Source: JBKEBQ01 sp047973225
GTDB taxonomy: Bacteria; Bacillota_I; Bacilli_A; Erysipelotrichales; Erysipelotrichaceae
DNA: 64,000 bases
Assembly: GCA_047973225.1 (NCBI GenBank)
Contig: JBKEBQ010000044.1
Span: 1-64,000 of the forward strand
Direction: 5' to 3'
Positions 17,448-27,287 of the stretch are shown piece after piece. The notes under the pieces were generated by a model. It did no database searches, had not been told where the DNA came from, and saw only the letters and a program-made list of their open reading frames with translations. Made by a program: the position numbers and the translations under genes. Positions within the stretch are counted from its first letter, which is position 1, and each line of letters starts with the position of its first letter.

Positions 17448-18767
17448 ATGAATGAACTTAAATGTCCCCATTGTGGAAAAGAATTTACAATTGATGAAGC
17501 AGGATATGCAGATATTTTAAAACAGGTAAAAACTAAAGAATTTGCAGAAGAAATTCATGAAAAACTAGCACAAGAAAAAAAGCAATACCAAAGTGAATTA
17601 TCTCTGTTGGAAGAGAAAGCAACGCGTAGGTTGGAAAGCGAGTTGTCTTTAAAAGAGAAAACGATTATGGATTTGGAAAACAAAATTAAACATAGTGAGC
17701 AGGATAAACGCTTAGCACTAAATGATGCACAAATAAAAATGAGTGATAAGTTGGATGAACAAAAACATAAAATTATGAAACTCCAAACAAATTTACAAGC
17801 GATGCAAGCGCAACAACAATTACAAATTTCACAGTTGGCATCCTCTAAAGAAAAAGAAATTAATGAATTATCTATGAAGTTAGAGCTCTTAGAAAAAGAA
17901 GATACTTTGAAGATGAACGCTTTAGAAGAAGGATACAAAAAAGAATTACAACAAAAGGATGAAGCAATTGCTTTTTATAAAGATTTCAAGGCAAAACAAT
18001 CGACAAAAATGGTGGGCGAAAGTCTTGAAATGCACTGTGAGAATGAATTCAATCGTTTGCGACCAAGTGCTTTTCAAAATGCGCAATTTGGTAAAGATAA
18101 TGATGTGCGAAGTGGGAGTAAAGGGGATTATATTTATCGAGAGTATAGTAAAGATGGAATTGAAATTATCTCCATCATGTTTGAAATGAAGAATGAAAAT
18201 GATGAAACAGCAACTAAGAAGAAGAACCAAAGTTTTTTCAAAGAGTTGGATAAAGATCGTCGTGAAAAAAAGTGTGAATATGCCATTTTGGTATCGTTAC
18301 TAGAAGCGGATAGTGAATTATACAATACAGGGATTGTCGATGTGTCTTACGAGTATGAAAAAATGTATGTTATTCGTCCACAGTTTTTTATTCCTATGAT
18401 CACCTTACTGCGCAATGCGGCGATGCAATCTTTACAATATAAGCAAGAAAGTGAATTGATGCGCAAACAAAACATAGATATTAGCAATTTTGAAGAAGAT
18501 TTGCATACATTTAAAACAGCGTTTGCGAAAAACTATGATTTGGCAAGTAAAAGGTTTAAAACCGCAATTGATGAAATTGACAAGACTATTTCGCACCTAC
18601 AAAAAACCAAGGATGCCCTTGTTTCATCAGAAAACAATTTACGTCTTGCCAACAACAAAGCTGAAGATTTAACATTGAAGAAATTGACTAAGAAAAATCC
18701 AACGATGAGAGAAAAATTTGATGCATTAAGCGAGATAGAAATCGTATCTCAAGAAAATGAAAAATAG
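17448..18767 (+). CDS. DUF2130 protein, coiled coil plus nuclease-like domain
   Basis: A 439-residue DUF2130-family protein. It opens with a small zinc-ribbon-like CPHCG motif, followed by a long charged coiled coil (about 40-185) and a conserved domain (about 190-370). That domain contains GSKGDYIYRE and ISIMFEMKNE, an arrangement (Asp, then Glu-x-Lys) that matches a PD-(D/E)XK nuclease core; this assignment is inference. A second helical stretch ends the protein. The ATG at 17448 follows GGAGAGGAG, with TATAAT at 17421-17426. Function is unknown; it is a single-gene unit. Confidence 0.82.
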   Translation: MNELKCPHCGKEFTIDEAGYADILKQVKTKEFAEEIHEKLAQEKKQYQSELSLLEEKATRRLESELSLKEKTIMDLENKIKHSEQDKRLALNDAQIKMSDKLDEQKHKIMKLQTNLQAMQAQQQLQISQLASSKEKEINELSMKLELLEKEDTLKMNALEEGYKKELQQKDEAIAFYKDFKAKQSTKMVGESLEMHCENEFNRLRPSAFQNAQFGKDNDVRSGSKGDYIYREYSKDGIEIISIMFEMKNENDETATKKKNQSFFKELDKDRREKKCEYAILVSLLEADSELYNTGIVDVSYEYEKMYVIRPQFFIPMITLLRNAAMQSLQYKQESELMRKQNIDISNFEEDLHTFKTAFAKNYDLASKRFKTAIDEIDKTISHLQKTKDALVSSENNLRLANNKAEDLTLKKLTKKNPTMREKFDALSEIEIVSQENEK

Positions 18768-18844
18768 AAGCATACGTATTGATGATGTATAACAATGCCT
18801 ATTGTGTTTGATAGAATGGCTTGTTGAAAACTAGTGAGATGCGT

Positions 18845-18866
18845 TATAATATACAATATTTAGGAG
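18845..18866 (+). promoter_or_regulatory. Promoter and ribosome-binding site of the U32 operon
   Basis: TATAAT at 18845-18850 and TAGGAG at 18861-18866 precede the ATG at 18874. Confidence 0.5.
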
Positions 18867-18873
18867 TTTTTTT

Positions 18874-19767
18874 ATGATAAATATTATTGTATCCCCTTAT
18901 CAAATAGAAGATATTGAAAGATTAAAAAAAGTTGGGGCAACAACCATGGTTGTTGGCACAACTTTTTATAGTGTTGGTAGTGTTACGTATTTTTCCATGG
19001 ATGAATTGCAAAAGGTTCACCAAAAATGTCGACAAGCGCAAGTGCAACTGTATGTTTTACTCAATCGTTTTTTTTTAGAGGATGAACTATTAGGATTAAG
19101 AGAACATTTGGCACAGTTAAAAAAACTGGATGTAGATGGAATCTATTTTAGCGATTTAGCCGTTTTTTATGAGGCAAAACAAATGGATATGCAAAATAAG
19201 CTCATATATAATCCCGATACCTTATTGACCAATCACAAGGATATACAAGCATACTTAGATCTGGGTATTCACATGTGTACGATTGCGAAAGAAATTACCT
19301 TGACAGATATATTACACATTGCTGATACAGTTTGTGGGGAGATAGAACTTATTGTTCACGGTCGTTTGAAGATGATGCACTCCAAACGCAAACTGCTAAG
19401 CAATTATTTTGCTTTTATAAAAAAAGATGTTGTGTTAAAAAATAAACACACGTTTTATTTGCAAGAAGAACATCGCGATGAACATATGCCGATTGTCGAA
19501 GAAGATAGTGGTACACATATTTTTAGTGGGTTTTGTCTAGCTAGTTTCGAAGAAATGCAAGACTTTTTAGAACATGGAATTCAAAACTTTCGCATTGAAG
19601 CGTTGTTTTCAAATTTGGAAGAACAGTGTCAAATCGTTCAAGATTACAAGGATGTTATTGATAAAAAATGCGATGGTAGAGAGATATATAAGAAATATGA
19701 AGCGCATGAGAAACAGCAAAACATAACGAAAGGTTTCTTATTTAAAAAAACGGGTGCAAAAAAATGA
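18874..19767 (+). CDS. U32-family protein, first of a tandem pair (TrhP1-like)
   Basis: A 297-residue protein with the TIM-barrel-like fold of peptidase family U32, such as GATTMVVGTTFYSVGS near the start and LVHGRLKMMHSKRKLL near the middle. It is shorter than its partner and lacks the cysteine cluster found there. In Bacillus subtilis a similar pair, YrrN and YrrO, is required for 5-hydroxyuridine formation in tRNA; the same role is inferred here from the pairing. Its last 4 bases overlap the start of the next gene, so translation is coupled. Confidence 0.8.
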   Translation: MINIIVSPYQIEDIERLKKVGATTMVVGTTFYSVGSVTYFSMDELQKVHQKCRQAQVQLYVLLNRFFLEDELLGLREHLAQLKKLDVDGIYFSDLAVFYEAKQMDMQNKLIYNPDTLLTNHKDIQAYLDLGIHMCTIAKEITLTDILHIADTVCGEIELIVHGRLKMMHSKRKLLSNYFAFIKKDVVLKNKHTFYLQEEHRDEHMPIVEEDSGTHIFSGFCLASFEEMQDFLEHGIQNFRIEALFSNLEEQCQIVQDYKDVIDKKCDGREIYKKYEAHEKQQNITKGFLFKKTGAKK

Positions 19768-20987
19768 AAAAAATAGAATTGCTTGCGCCAGCTGGCGATG
19801 TAGAGCGTTTAAAAATTGCGATTCGCTACGGTGCAGATGCTGTATATATTGGTGGTAAAAAATTTTCTTTACGTTCTCGTGCATCTAATTTTGATATGGA
19901 TGATATCGCGGAAGGCGTACGTTTTGCGAAGCAGCATGGAGCACGAATTCATGTTACGGTGAATATGTTGCCACATGAAGAAGATTTAGAAGGCTTAAAA
20001 GAATACATCATGCAATTGGAAAAAATTGGGGTTAGCGCTATTATTGTCGCAAGTTTATATATTATGAAATTGGCGAAAAGTGTAACAAAAAAACTGGAGG
20101 TTCATGTATCTACACAACATTCATCTACCAATGCCAGTGCCATTGCCTTTTACAAAGATTTGGGAATGGATCGGGTTGTATTGGCGAGAGAATGTAGTTT
20201 ACATGATATTCAGTATACCAGCGCACATGCGACATTGCCTTTGGAAGTATTTATTCATGGAGGGATGTGTGTTTCTTATTCAGGAAGATGCACGCTTAGC
20301 AACGCATTGACCAATCGCGATGCAAATCGGGGTGGTTGTGCACAAAGCTGTCGATGGAAATATCGTGTATATGATGAACACGGGGCAATGTATGATGAGC
20401 AACATTTATTCTCTATGAGCAGTAAGGATATGAATGCCTCACATTTCATTGGTGATTTAATCGATGCAGGGGTGGCATCTTTAAAAATTGAAGGAAGAAT
20501 GAAATCACAATATTATTTGGCAACGATTGTGCGTACCTATCGTTTGATGATCGATGAATACTATGCCAATGGAAATATTTCTAAAAGCCATATGGACTTT
20601 TATCAGCAAGAGTTTACGAAGGCAGAAAATCGGTTGACGTCGATTGGTTTTTATCAAGGTTTACCCAAAGCACAAGACCATCTGTATGGAATTAATGGTA
20701 CGGGAGTTTCTCAAGAGTTTATTGCCTATGTTTTGGATTATGATGAAAAGCAGCAGATTGCAACTCTTGAAGTACGCAATAACTTTCACTCTGGTATCCA
20801 AGCAGAAGTGTTTGGCGCCCATACGCCCAATCAAGTGTTTGAAATACAAGAACTCTATAATGAACATCAAGAATTGGTGGAAGTAGCGAAAACACCAATG
20901 ATGATTTTATACACAAAAATTGATATAAAAATACAAAAACATGATATGATAAGAAAGATTATAAACAAACGTGAAAATGTTTATTGA
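19764..20987 (+). CDS. U32-family tRNA hydroxylation protein (TrhP2-like)
   Basis: A 407-residue U32-family member beginning KKIELLAPAGDVERLKIAI, the family hallmark. The signature HVSTQHSSTNA region is followed by a conserved cysteine group (HGGMCVSYSGRC, then GGCAQSCRWKY, about 170-200) likely to hold an iron-sulfur cluster. Members of this group (YegQ/TrhP, RlhA) hydroxylate tRNA or 23S rRNA using prephenate-derived pathways; tandem arrangement with the shorter U32 gene favours the tRNA role. It is followed 11 bases later by proS, so all three are probably one operon for tRNA-related functions. Confidence 0.86.
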   Translation: MKKIELLAPAGDVERLKIAIRYGADAVYIGGKKFSLRSRASNFDMDDIAEGVRFAKQHGARIHVTVNMLPHEEDLEGLKEYIMQLEKIGVSAIIVASLYIMKLAKSVTKKLEVHVSTQHSSTNASAIAFYKDLGMDRVVLARECSLHDIQYTSAHATLPLEVFIHGGMCVSYSGRCTLSNALTNRDANRGGCAQSCRWKYRVYDEHGAMYDEQHLFSMSSKDMNASHFIGDLIDAGVASLKIEGRMKSQYYLATIVRTYRLMIDEYYANGNISKSHMDFYQQEFTKAENRLTSIGFYQGLPKAQDHLYGINGTGVSQEFIAYVLDYDEKQQIATLEVRNNFHSGIQAEVFGAHTPNQVFEIQELYNEHQELVEVAKTPMMILYTKIDIKIQKHDMIRKIINKRENVY

Positions 20988-20998
20988 GGAGGCAGGAT

Positions 20999-22687
20999 AT
21001 GAGGTTAAAGAATAGTTTCTTTTACACTGTTCGTGAAGATGCGAAAGATGAAGAGAGTGTGAGTGGAAATTTATTAGTACGCTCAGGAATGATTAAAAAA
21101 AGTAGTTCTGGGGTATATATGATGATGCCGATGGGGCAACGTGTACTTGCGAAAATTGAGCGTATCGTGCGCGAAGAGATGGATAAAACAGGAGCACAAG
21201 AACTGCATATGCCAGCGCTTATTTTAGAAGATGTATATGAAACCAGTGGCAGAAGAGATGCGTTTGGTTCGAACATGTTTGCCTTAAAGGATCGTTATGC
21301 AAAAAATTATGTATTGGGACCAACCCATGAGGAGTTATTTGTATTTGCGGGAATGATGGATGGGAAATCGTATAAAGATTTTCCTTATAATCTCTATCAA
21401 ATCCAAACAAAATATCGTGATGAAACAAGACCTCGTTATGGTTTGATTCGAACACGTGAATTTACAATGAAAGACGCATATTCTTATGATCTTGATTTGG
21501 AGGGGTTGCATACATCGTATATGAAGATGTTTCATGCGTATAAAGTAAGTTTTGATCGTATGCATTTAAACTACAAAATTGTAACAGCAGATACAGGTGC
21601 GATGGGTGGTTTGCTGAGTGAAGAATTTCAAGCATTGAGTGATATTGGTGAGGATGTTTTGGTTCTTTGCGATGTGTGTGATTTTGCCTCAAATTTAGAA
21701 ATTAGCGAAGTTGTGGATAGCCCATGCAAGGATCAAGAAATGTTATTGCCCTATACGAAAGTGGCGACACCGAATGCAAAAACAATTGATGAAGTCGCAA
21801 GTTTTTTTGCGAAAGACAGCAGTGCTTTTGTGAAAACCCTTATTTATAAAGTGAATCAAAAATTGTATGCATTTCTATTAAAAGGAAATCGTGAATTAAA
21901 TGAAACAAAGGTAAGAAAACTTTTACAAGCCCATGAGATAGAACTTGCCAGTTTTGAAGAAGTTGAACAAGCAAGTGGGGCACGGGTTGGGTTTGCAGGA
22001 CCGATTGGACTCGATATGCCGATTGTTATGGATCGTGAAGTATCGTATATGAAAAACTTTATCTGCGGTGCAAATGAAGATGACACACATTATAAAAATG
22101 TGAATGTACGCGATTTTACAGTATATAAAACAGCTGATATTGCCATGGTAGAAGAGGGAGATTTGTGTCCAAACTGCGGGAACCCGCTGTATTTTAATAA
22201 GGGTATTGAAATTGGTAATACCTTTAAATTGGGCACGAAATATGCAACGAGTTTGAACTTTCAGTATTTAGATAAAGAACAAAAATTGCATCCTGTTGCA
22301 ATGGGTTCTTATGGAATTGGGTTGGAACGTTGTATGGCGGCGATTGTTGAACAAAACAATGATGAAAACGGTATTGTTTGGCCACATAGTGTTGCTCCCT
22401 ATCTTGTTGAAATTATTTTGGTGAATGACAAAGATGAAGCTCAAGCAAACTTAGCAAATACACTATATGAAACTATGCAAAAACAGGATATCGAAGTGTT
22501 ATTAGATGATCGCGATGAGCGGGTTGGAGTGAAGTTTAAAGACAGTGAACTCATTGGCATTCCGTTACGCATTACCGTTGGTAAACGTGCAAGAGAGAGA
22601 ATTGTTGAGTTTAAAGAAAGAACGTCTAATACAATTGAACTTTTGTATGATGATGTAATAGAAAAAATCAAAACATATATCGGATAG
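20999..22687 (+). CDS. proS: Prolyl-tRNA synthetase (bacterial type)
   Basis: A 562-residue class II aminoacyl-tRNA synthetase that charges tRNA-Pro. Visible are motif 1 near residues 40-70, motif 2 in YRDETRPRYGLIRTREFTMK (about 137-156), an editing insertion (about 220-385), motif 3 GSYGIGLERCMAAI (about 434-447) and the C-terminal anticodon-binding domain. The length matches the bacterial form. GAGGAGG precedes the ATG at 20999; a TTG at 20984 is less likely because it lies in the ribosome-binding site. The stop codon lies inside a terminator stem. Confidence 0.95.
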   Translation: MRLKNSFFYTVREDAKDEESVSGNLLVRSGMIKKSSSGVYMMMPMGQRVLAKIERIVREEMDKTGAQELHMPALILEDVYETSGRRDAFGSNMFALKDRYAKNYVLGPTHEELFVFAGMMDGKSYKDFPYNLYQIQTKYRDETRPRYGLIRTREFTMKDAYSYDLDLEGLHTSYMKMFHAYKVSFDRMHLNYKIVTADTGAMGGLLSEEFQALSDIGEDVLVLCDVCDFASNLEISEVVDSPCKDQEMLLPYTKVATPNAKTIDEVASFFAKDSSAFVKTLIYKVNQKLYAFLLKGNRELNETKVRKLLQAHEIELASFEEVEQASGARVGFAGPIGLDMPIVMDREVSYMKNFICGANEDDTHYKNVNVRDFTVYKTADIAMVEEGDLCPNCGNPLYFNKGIEIGNTFKLGTKYATSLNFQYLDKEQKLHPVAMGSYGIGLERCMAAIVEQNNDENGIVWPHSVAPYLVEIILVNDKDEAQANLANTLYETMQKQDIEVLLDDRDERVGVKFKDSELIGIPLRITVGKRARERIVEFKERTSNTIELLYDDVIEKIKTYIG

Positions 22688-22706
22688 ATGGTAGTCTATC
22701 CTTTTT
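22682..22706 (+). terminator. Terminator overlapping the proS stop codon
   Basis: GGATAGA pairs perfectly with TCTATCC around TGGTAG, followed by TTTTT. The proS TAG is part of the left arm. Confidence 0.75.
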
Positions 22707-22720
22707 AAGAAGGAGAAATC

Positions 22721-23479
22721 ATGAAAATAATCGGTAGTGATTATGATGGAACAATGCGTTTGCAAGGTGATGTGGATCCATTGTTGGTTGAGGCAATACA
22801 AACATTTCGTAAACAGGGTAATGCCTTTGGTATTGTGAGCGGAAGAAGTATTGCAACCCTCAAACAAGAAGTTTCACGACATCATTTGCAAATTGATTTT
22901 GCGATTTGTAATAACGGGGGCGTTATTTTGGATAAGGATTTCCATGTGTTAAACATAATGTATATGCCAAAGCAAATTGCGCAAGAGATTGTCGTAGAGC
23001 TAAAAAAAACAGCAAGCAATGCGATCACTTTAAATGCAGGTGAGCATCGTGCATGTTTACGTTTTGATGAAACGAAGGACGAGAAGGCAGATGCAGCAAC
23101 GATAGAATTTGATATATTGCTTGCAACCAAGCAGATTGCCCAAGTTGTTGTAGCGTATCAAAAACAAGAAAAAGCAAATCAAATCGCAAAGAAGATCAAT
23201 GATGTTTATGGTGAATATGTTTGTGCATTTGAGAATGTAGGTTGTGTAGACATTGTTCCATTTGGTTGTTCTAAAGCGAATGGATTGGCCTTTATCGCTG
23301 AACATTTTGGATATGCAAAGCAAGATATGTATGCGATTGGTGATTCCTATAACGATATGAGTATGATCAAAGAATATCATGGTGCTAGTTTTTATTATGC
23401 GCCACAAGAAATTCAAGATATAAGTAGCTATGTGGTGCAAGATTGTCAAACGTTTATAAAGATGATAGGCAGTCTTTAA
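22721..23479 (+). CDS. Cof-type HAD-superfamily phosphatase
   Basis: A 252-residue HAD hydrolase with a type II cap. Motif I is SDYDGTM (about 4-10), motif II is in VSGRS, motif III is the Lys of SKANGL (about 186), and motif IV is AIGDSYNDMSMI (about 205-216). Such enzymes dephosphorylate sugar phosphates or flavin nucleotides in the cytoplasm. AAGGAG precedes the ATG, and the gene sits between the proS terminator and the cdaA promoter. The substrate cannot be read from sequence. Confidence 0.87.
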   Translation: MKIIGSDYDGTMRLQGDVDPLLVEAIQTFRKQGNAFGIVSGRSIATLKQEVSRHHLQIDFAICNNGGVILDKDFHVLNIMYMPKQIAQEIVVELKKTASNAITLNAGEHRACLRFDETKDEKADAATIEFDILLATKQIAQVVVAYQKQEKANQIAKKINDVYGEYVCAFENVGCVDIVPFGCSKANGLAFIAEHFGYAKQDMYAIGDSYNDMSMIKEYHGASFYYAPQEIQDISSYVVQDCQTFIKMIGSL

Positions 23480-23495
23480 TTTTATAGCTTGCCTA

Positions 23496-23504
23496 TGGTA
23501 TAAT
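23496..23504 (+). promoter_or_regulatory. Extended -10 promoter of cdaA
   Basis: TGGTATAAT stands 22 bases before the cdaA start, followed by GCAGGAG. A GGCA/TGCC hairpin lies just upstream. Confidence 0.6.
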
Positions 23505-23526
23505 AAGCGAGAAGCAGGAGTCCTTT

Positions 23527-24447
23527 ATGATATTAAATTATATAACTTTACATAATTTTTTTTCACTTTTAAAATTGATCCTTGATATTGGATTGGTTTC
23601 CATTGTGATCTTTTATTGTTTAAAAATAGTAAAAAACAATTCACGAACGACACAAATTGTGAAAGGAATTATTTTTATTTTTCTTATTCATTGGATTGCC
23701 CAACAATTAAATTTGCGAACGATTGAATTTATAACAACACAATTTTTAAATTGGGGATTTTTGGTTATCTTTATCATTTTCCAACCAGAACTTCGCTCGA
23801 TGTTAGAAAAGTTGGGAAGAACAACTGTTATGTCTGATATCAGTAGTTTGGATGCCAAGCAAAAAGAAGTGTTAATTAACGAATTGGTCAAAACGAGTTC
23901 AAGTTTATCGACGAATCGAACAGGGGCTTTGATTTCGCTTGAGCAATTGAATTCATTGGCAGATTATATTCGAACGGGAACACCAATGAACAGTGATGTG
24001 AGTAGTGAATTGTTGCTGTCCATTTTTGTGCCAGGAACACCATTACATGATGGGGCTGTGATTATTCAAGGAAATAAGATAGCCTGTGCAAGTGCATATT
24101 ATCCACCAACGGTGAAAGACTTCCCTTCAAGTTATGGGGCACGTCATCGTGCTGCGGTGGGAATTAGTGAGGTGAGTGATTGTATTACGATTGTGGTGAG
24201 TGAAGAAACGGGAAACATTTCAATTGCGCAAGAAGGTCACTTACAGGTCGTTACAGCAACACAGCTGCAAGATTTTTTGAGTAAAATTTTATTTGGAAAA
24301 GAGCATGTTGAAAACCAAGCGATGAAAAAACAACCAATCAGCATCAATAGTGGTGTTTCTCATGAAGTATTACAAGCGAAAAAAATTGTGTATAAAAAAA
24401 CGAAAAAGCCATCTCAAAAGGTAAAGGGAGGCAATAAGCATGGATAA
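23527..24447 (+). CDS. cdaA: Diadenylate cyclase CdaA
   Basis: A 306-residue membrane enzyme that joins two ATP molecules into cyclic di-AMP. Three N-terminal membrane spans (about 10-32, 38-56, 66-84) precede a DAC domain with the family catalytic motifs DGA in GTPLHDGAVII (about 167-177) and RHR in ARHRAAVGIS (about 202-211). A basic linker tail of about 45 residues ends the protein. It overlaps cdaR by 8 bases, and glmM follows; this cdaA-cdaR-glmM order is the conserved Bacillota cluster in which CdaR and GlmM regulate cyclase activity. Confidence 0.95.
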   Translation: MILNYITLHNFFSLLKLILDIGLVSIVIFYCLKIVKNNSRTTQIVKGIIFIFLIHWIAQQLNLRTIEFITTQFLNWGFLVIFIIFQPELRSMLEKLGRTTVMSDISSLDAKQKEVLINELVKTSSSLSTNRTGALISLEQLNSLADYIRTGTPMNSDVSSELLLSIFVPGTPLHDGAVIIQGNKIACASAYYPPTVKDFPSSYGARHRAAVGISEVSDCITIVVSEETGNISIAQEGHLQVVTATQLQDFLSKILFGKEHVENQAMKKQPISINSGVSHEVLQAKKIVYKKTKKPSQKVKGGNKHG

Positions 24448-25774
24448 AAAATCGAAAGATAGAAACGATTATAAAAAGCTAAAAGATACATATACCAGTG
24501 TTGAAGCCAGCATTATTTCTGCTTTTAGTTTTGTATCCAAATGGGTGGATCGTATTTTGTTTAATCAAAAGTATGGAAAAATTGTCGCTGTTTGTTTGGC
24601 GAGTATGCTGTGTTTGATTATTACAAGCGAGAGTGATTCTAATATATTTACAAATTCTTTGCGATCAGCGATGGATTTGGGACCCATTTCGGTATCAGCG
24701 AACATCTCTACCAGTGAATATGAAGTTACAGGTTTACCTGAATCGGTGGATGTTAGTGTTATGGGGGATGCAAGTGATGTACAATATGCTTCTCAACAAA
24801 AAGCCAACTATCAAGTCATTGCAGATTTAACAGAGTTGGGTGAAGGAACGCATGAAGTTGTTTTAGAACCTTTAAACTTTTCCGGTAGTGTCAGTGTTAC
24901 ATTATCACAAAATACCGCAAATGTTACAATTCGCAAAAAGATTGCGAAGGCATTTAGTTTTACATATGATTTCACAAATACCAATCAAATGGATAAAATA
25001 TATTCATTAGAAAAGCCAAATTTTTCATCAAGCGAGGTGTTGGTAAAAGCTAGTGAAGAAACGATGGCACAGATTTCTTATATCAAGGCATTGATTGATG
25101 TTAGTGGTGTCAAAGCTGATTTTGAGCAAGACGCCCGACTCGTTGCTTATGACTACGAGGGAAATAAGATGGAAGTTGATATTTTACCGCAAACAGTGAG
25201 TGCGAAGGTGAGTGTGTCTTCACCACGTAAAGAAGTGGCAATTAAAGTAGAAGTAAACGGGGAATTGGAAGATAATAAGGCGATTGCCGCTTATACGATT
25301 GACCAAAAGAAGATGACCATTTATGGACCGCAAGAAGTATTGGATGAGGTTGATGAAGTACTTGTTGAGGTTCCTGTAAATAAATTAAAAGGAGATTCGC
25401 TGCCCATCACGGTAACGGTACCTATTATGTTGCCAGAAGGGGTTCGTAAGGGAAGTGTTACCAAAGTAAATATTTCATTGACATTAGAGGACGCAAAAAC
25501 GAAGAAAATAGATCGAGTATCGATTGCGCCAAAAGGTCTTTCAAAAGCATTACAACTGGATGGTACGATAGAACCAATCAGTGTTGCAATGAAAGGTTCG
25601 GCAAAGAATATGGAGTCACTTAACGCCAACAATATAAAATTAGAGGTAGATCTTGCAAATATTAGCGAAGTTGGTGAATATAGCGTAGAAGTAACAGTTG
25701 TGAATAAACATAATCTTGTCGTATATACTTTAGGAAAAACAGAGATAACGATTAAGGTTAAGAAAAAGGAGTAA
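24440..25774 (+). CDS. cdaR: CdaA regulator with YbbR repeats
   Basis: A 444-residue protein with one membrane anchor (about 50-66) and an extracellular part made of YbbR-type beta-rich repeats, each 80-90 residues; segments beginning ISVSANISTSEYEVTGLPE, VDILPQTVSAKVSVS and VSIAPKGLSKALQLDG mark successive copies. It is known to bind the membrane part of CdaA and modulate cyclic di-AMP synthesis. It lies between cdaA (8-base overlap) and glmM (3-base gap). Confidence 0.9.
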   Translation: MDKKSKDRNDYKKLKDTYTSVEASIISAFSFVSKWVDRILFNQKYGKIVAVCLASMLCLIITSESDSNIFTNSLRSAMDLGPISVSANISTSEYEVTGLPESVDVSVMGDASDVQYASQQKANYQVIADLTELGEGTHEVVLEPLNFSGSVSVTLSQNTANVTIRKKIAKAFSFTYDFTNTNQMDKIYSLEKPNFSSSEVLVKASEETMAQISYIKALIDVSGVKADFEQDARLVAYDYEGNKMEVDILPQTVSAKVSVSSPRKEVAIKVEVNGELEDNKAIAAYTIDQKKMTIYGPQEVLDEVDEVLVEVPVNKLKGDSLPITVTVPIMLPEGVRKGSVTKVNISLTLEDAKTKKIDRVSIAPKGLSKALQLDGTIEPISVAMKGSAKNMESLNANNIKLEVDLANISEVGEYSVEVTVVNKHNLVVYTLGKTEITIKVKKKE

Positions 25775-25777
25775 AGC

Positions 25778-27112
25778 ATGGGTAAATATTTTGGTACGGA
25801 TGGTGCAAGAGGCGAAGCCAATAAAGGGTTAACACTGGATATTGCGCTTAAAATTGGACAATATTTAGGATATTATTTTGGCAAGGGTCAGCATGCTAAA
25901 ATTGTGATTGGTAAGGATACACGTTTGTCTAGTGATATGTTTGAAAATGCGATTGCAACCGGTGCGATTAGTACCGGTGCGAATGTATATCTGATTGATG
26001 TTTGTACGACACCTTGTGTATCTTACTTGGTGAAACGAGAACTCTTTGATTGTGGCGTCATGATCAGTGCTTCTCATAATCCATATTATGATAATGGAAT
26101 CAAATTGTTTAATGGAAGTGGTCGTAAGATGGATGTGGAGGTCGAGCGACTCATTGAAGATTATATTGACGGAAAACAAGATATTGCATTGGCATTTAAT
26201 GACGGTATTGGAAGTTCTTTAGATTTTTCTAATGGACTCACTATTTATGAATCGTACTTAAAAAATAGTATACAGGCAGATTTGCATGGTTTTAATGTTG
26301 CTTTGGATTTGGCAAACGGGAGTGCAACTTCGTGTGCAGCACGCGTATTTTATGACTTGGGAGTGAAGTGTAAAGTGCTACACTCAAATCCTAATGGTGT
26401 AAACATCAACAGTAAGTGTGGTTCTACACATCCTGAAGATTTGCAGAAGCTTATGCAAAAAGATTGCTATGATGTAGGGTTTGCATTTGATGGAGATGCT
26501 GATCGCTTGATTGCGGTACAGGAAGATGGTGAGTTGTTTGATGGAGATCATATTTTATACGTCTGTGGAAAATATTTAGCAAATGAAAAAAGACTTCATA
26601 AAAATACGGTAGTAACAACAGTTATGGCAAATTTGGGCTTATACAAAGCTTTTGATCAAGCAGGTATACAATATTTGCAAACGGCGGTTGGGGATAAGTA
26701 TGTATGTGAGAAAATGGAACAGCACCAATATTCTATTGGCGGGGAACAATCGGGACATATTATTTTTTGGGAACATGCTAATACAGGGGATGGTTTGTTG
26801 ACGGCATTGATGCTGTTGGAAGTTATGAAAATTAGCGGTAAAAGTTTGAAGGAGTTAAGTGAAGATTTATTTATTTATCCACAATTGTTGGAGAATGTAA
26901 AAGTAAAAGATAAAGAAGCGATTTTAGAAGACCAACGTTTATTAACAAAATTAGAGGAAATCCGTGAAGAATTGGGCGATGAAGGTAGAATCTTGGTTAG
27001 GCCAAGTGGAACAGAGCCTCTTATACGGGTGATGGTTGAGGCTAAAAGTGATGCCTTATGTGAGCGATTGGTGGCAAGCGTCACTGATTTTGTGAAAGAA
27101 ATTGATGTGTAA
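25778..27112 (+). CDS. glmM: Phosphoglucosamine mutase
   Basis: A 444-residue alpha-D-phosphohexomutase that converts glucosamine 6-phosphate to glucosamine 1-phosphate for cell-wall synthesis. Motifs in order: GTDGARGEAN at the start, phosphoserine loop MISASHNPYYDNG (about 96-108), metal-binding FDGDADR (about 237-243), sugar-binding GGEQSGH (about 322-328) and phosphate-binding RPSGTEPLIRV (about 408-418). AAGGAG precedes the ATG. It is the last gene of the c-di-AMP cluster, where GlmM is known to inhibit CdaA by binding. Confidence 0.96.
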   Translation: MGKYFGTDGARGEANKGLTLDIALKIGQYLGYYFGKGQHAKIVIGKDTRLSSDMFENAIATGAISTGANVYLIDVCTTPCVSYLVKRELFDCGVMISASHNPYYDNGIKLFNGSGRKMDVEVERLIEDYIDGKQDIALAFNDGIGSSLDFSNGLTIYESYLKNSIQADLHGFNVALDLANGSATSCAARVFYDLGVKCKVLHSNPNGVNINSKCGSTHPEDLQKLMQKDCYDVGFAFDGDADRLIAVQEDGELFDGDHILYVCGKYLANEKRLHKNTVVTTVMANLGLYKAFDQAGIQYLQTAVGDKYVCEKMEQHQYSIGGEQSGHIIFWEHANTGDGLLTALMLLEVMKISGKSLKELSEDLFIYPQLLENVKVKDKEAILEDQRLLTKLEEIREELGDEGRILVRPSGTEPLIRVMVEAKSDALCERLVASVTDFVKEIDV

Positions 27113-27212
27113 ACCGTTTTTCAAAAAAGCACTTCAAAAGGGAATGATATCCATTCTTTGGAACAGAAAAGACGCATATTTTAAAGATATATATCAAGAT
27201 AAAGAAAGAAGA

Positions 27213-27241
27213 CGAAGGATTTCACATGAAGTCCTTTTTTA
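27213..27241 (+). terminator. Rho-independent terminator before the two-component operon
   Basis: AAGGATTTC pairs with GAAGTCCTT (one G-T pair), followed by a T-run. Confidence 0.7.
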
Positions 27242-27254
27242 TATCACATAATTT

Positions 27255-27263
27255 TGGTACAAT
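27255..27263 (+). promoter_or_regulatory. Extended -10 promoter, TGGTACAAT
   Basis: TGGTACAAT lies 24 bases before the response regulator ATG. Confidence 0.5.
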
Positions 27264-27287
27264 TATAAAGAAGTAGAGGTGAATCTC

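Noticed and set aside
27137..27161. Hairpin near AATGATATCCATT after glmM as a terminator
   Set aside because: Imperfect stem and only three T; the stem at 27213-27241 is the better terminator.
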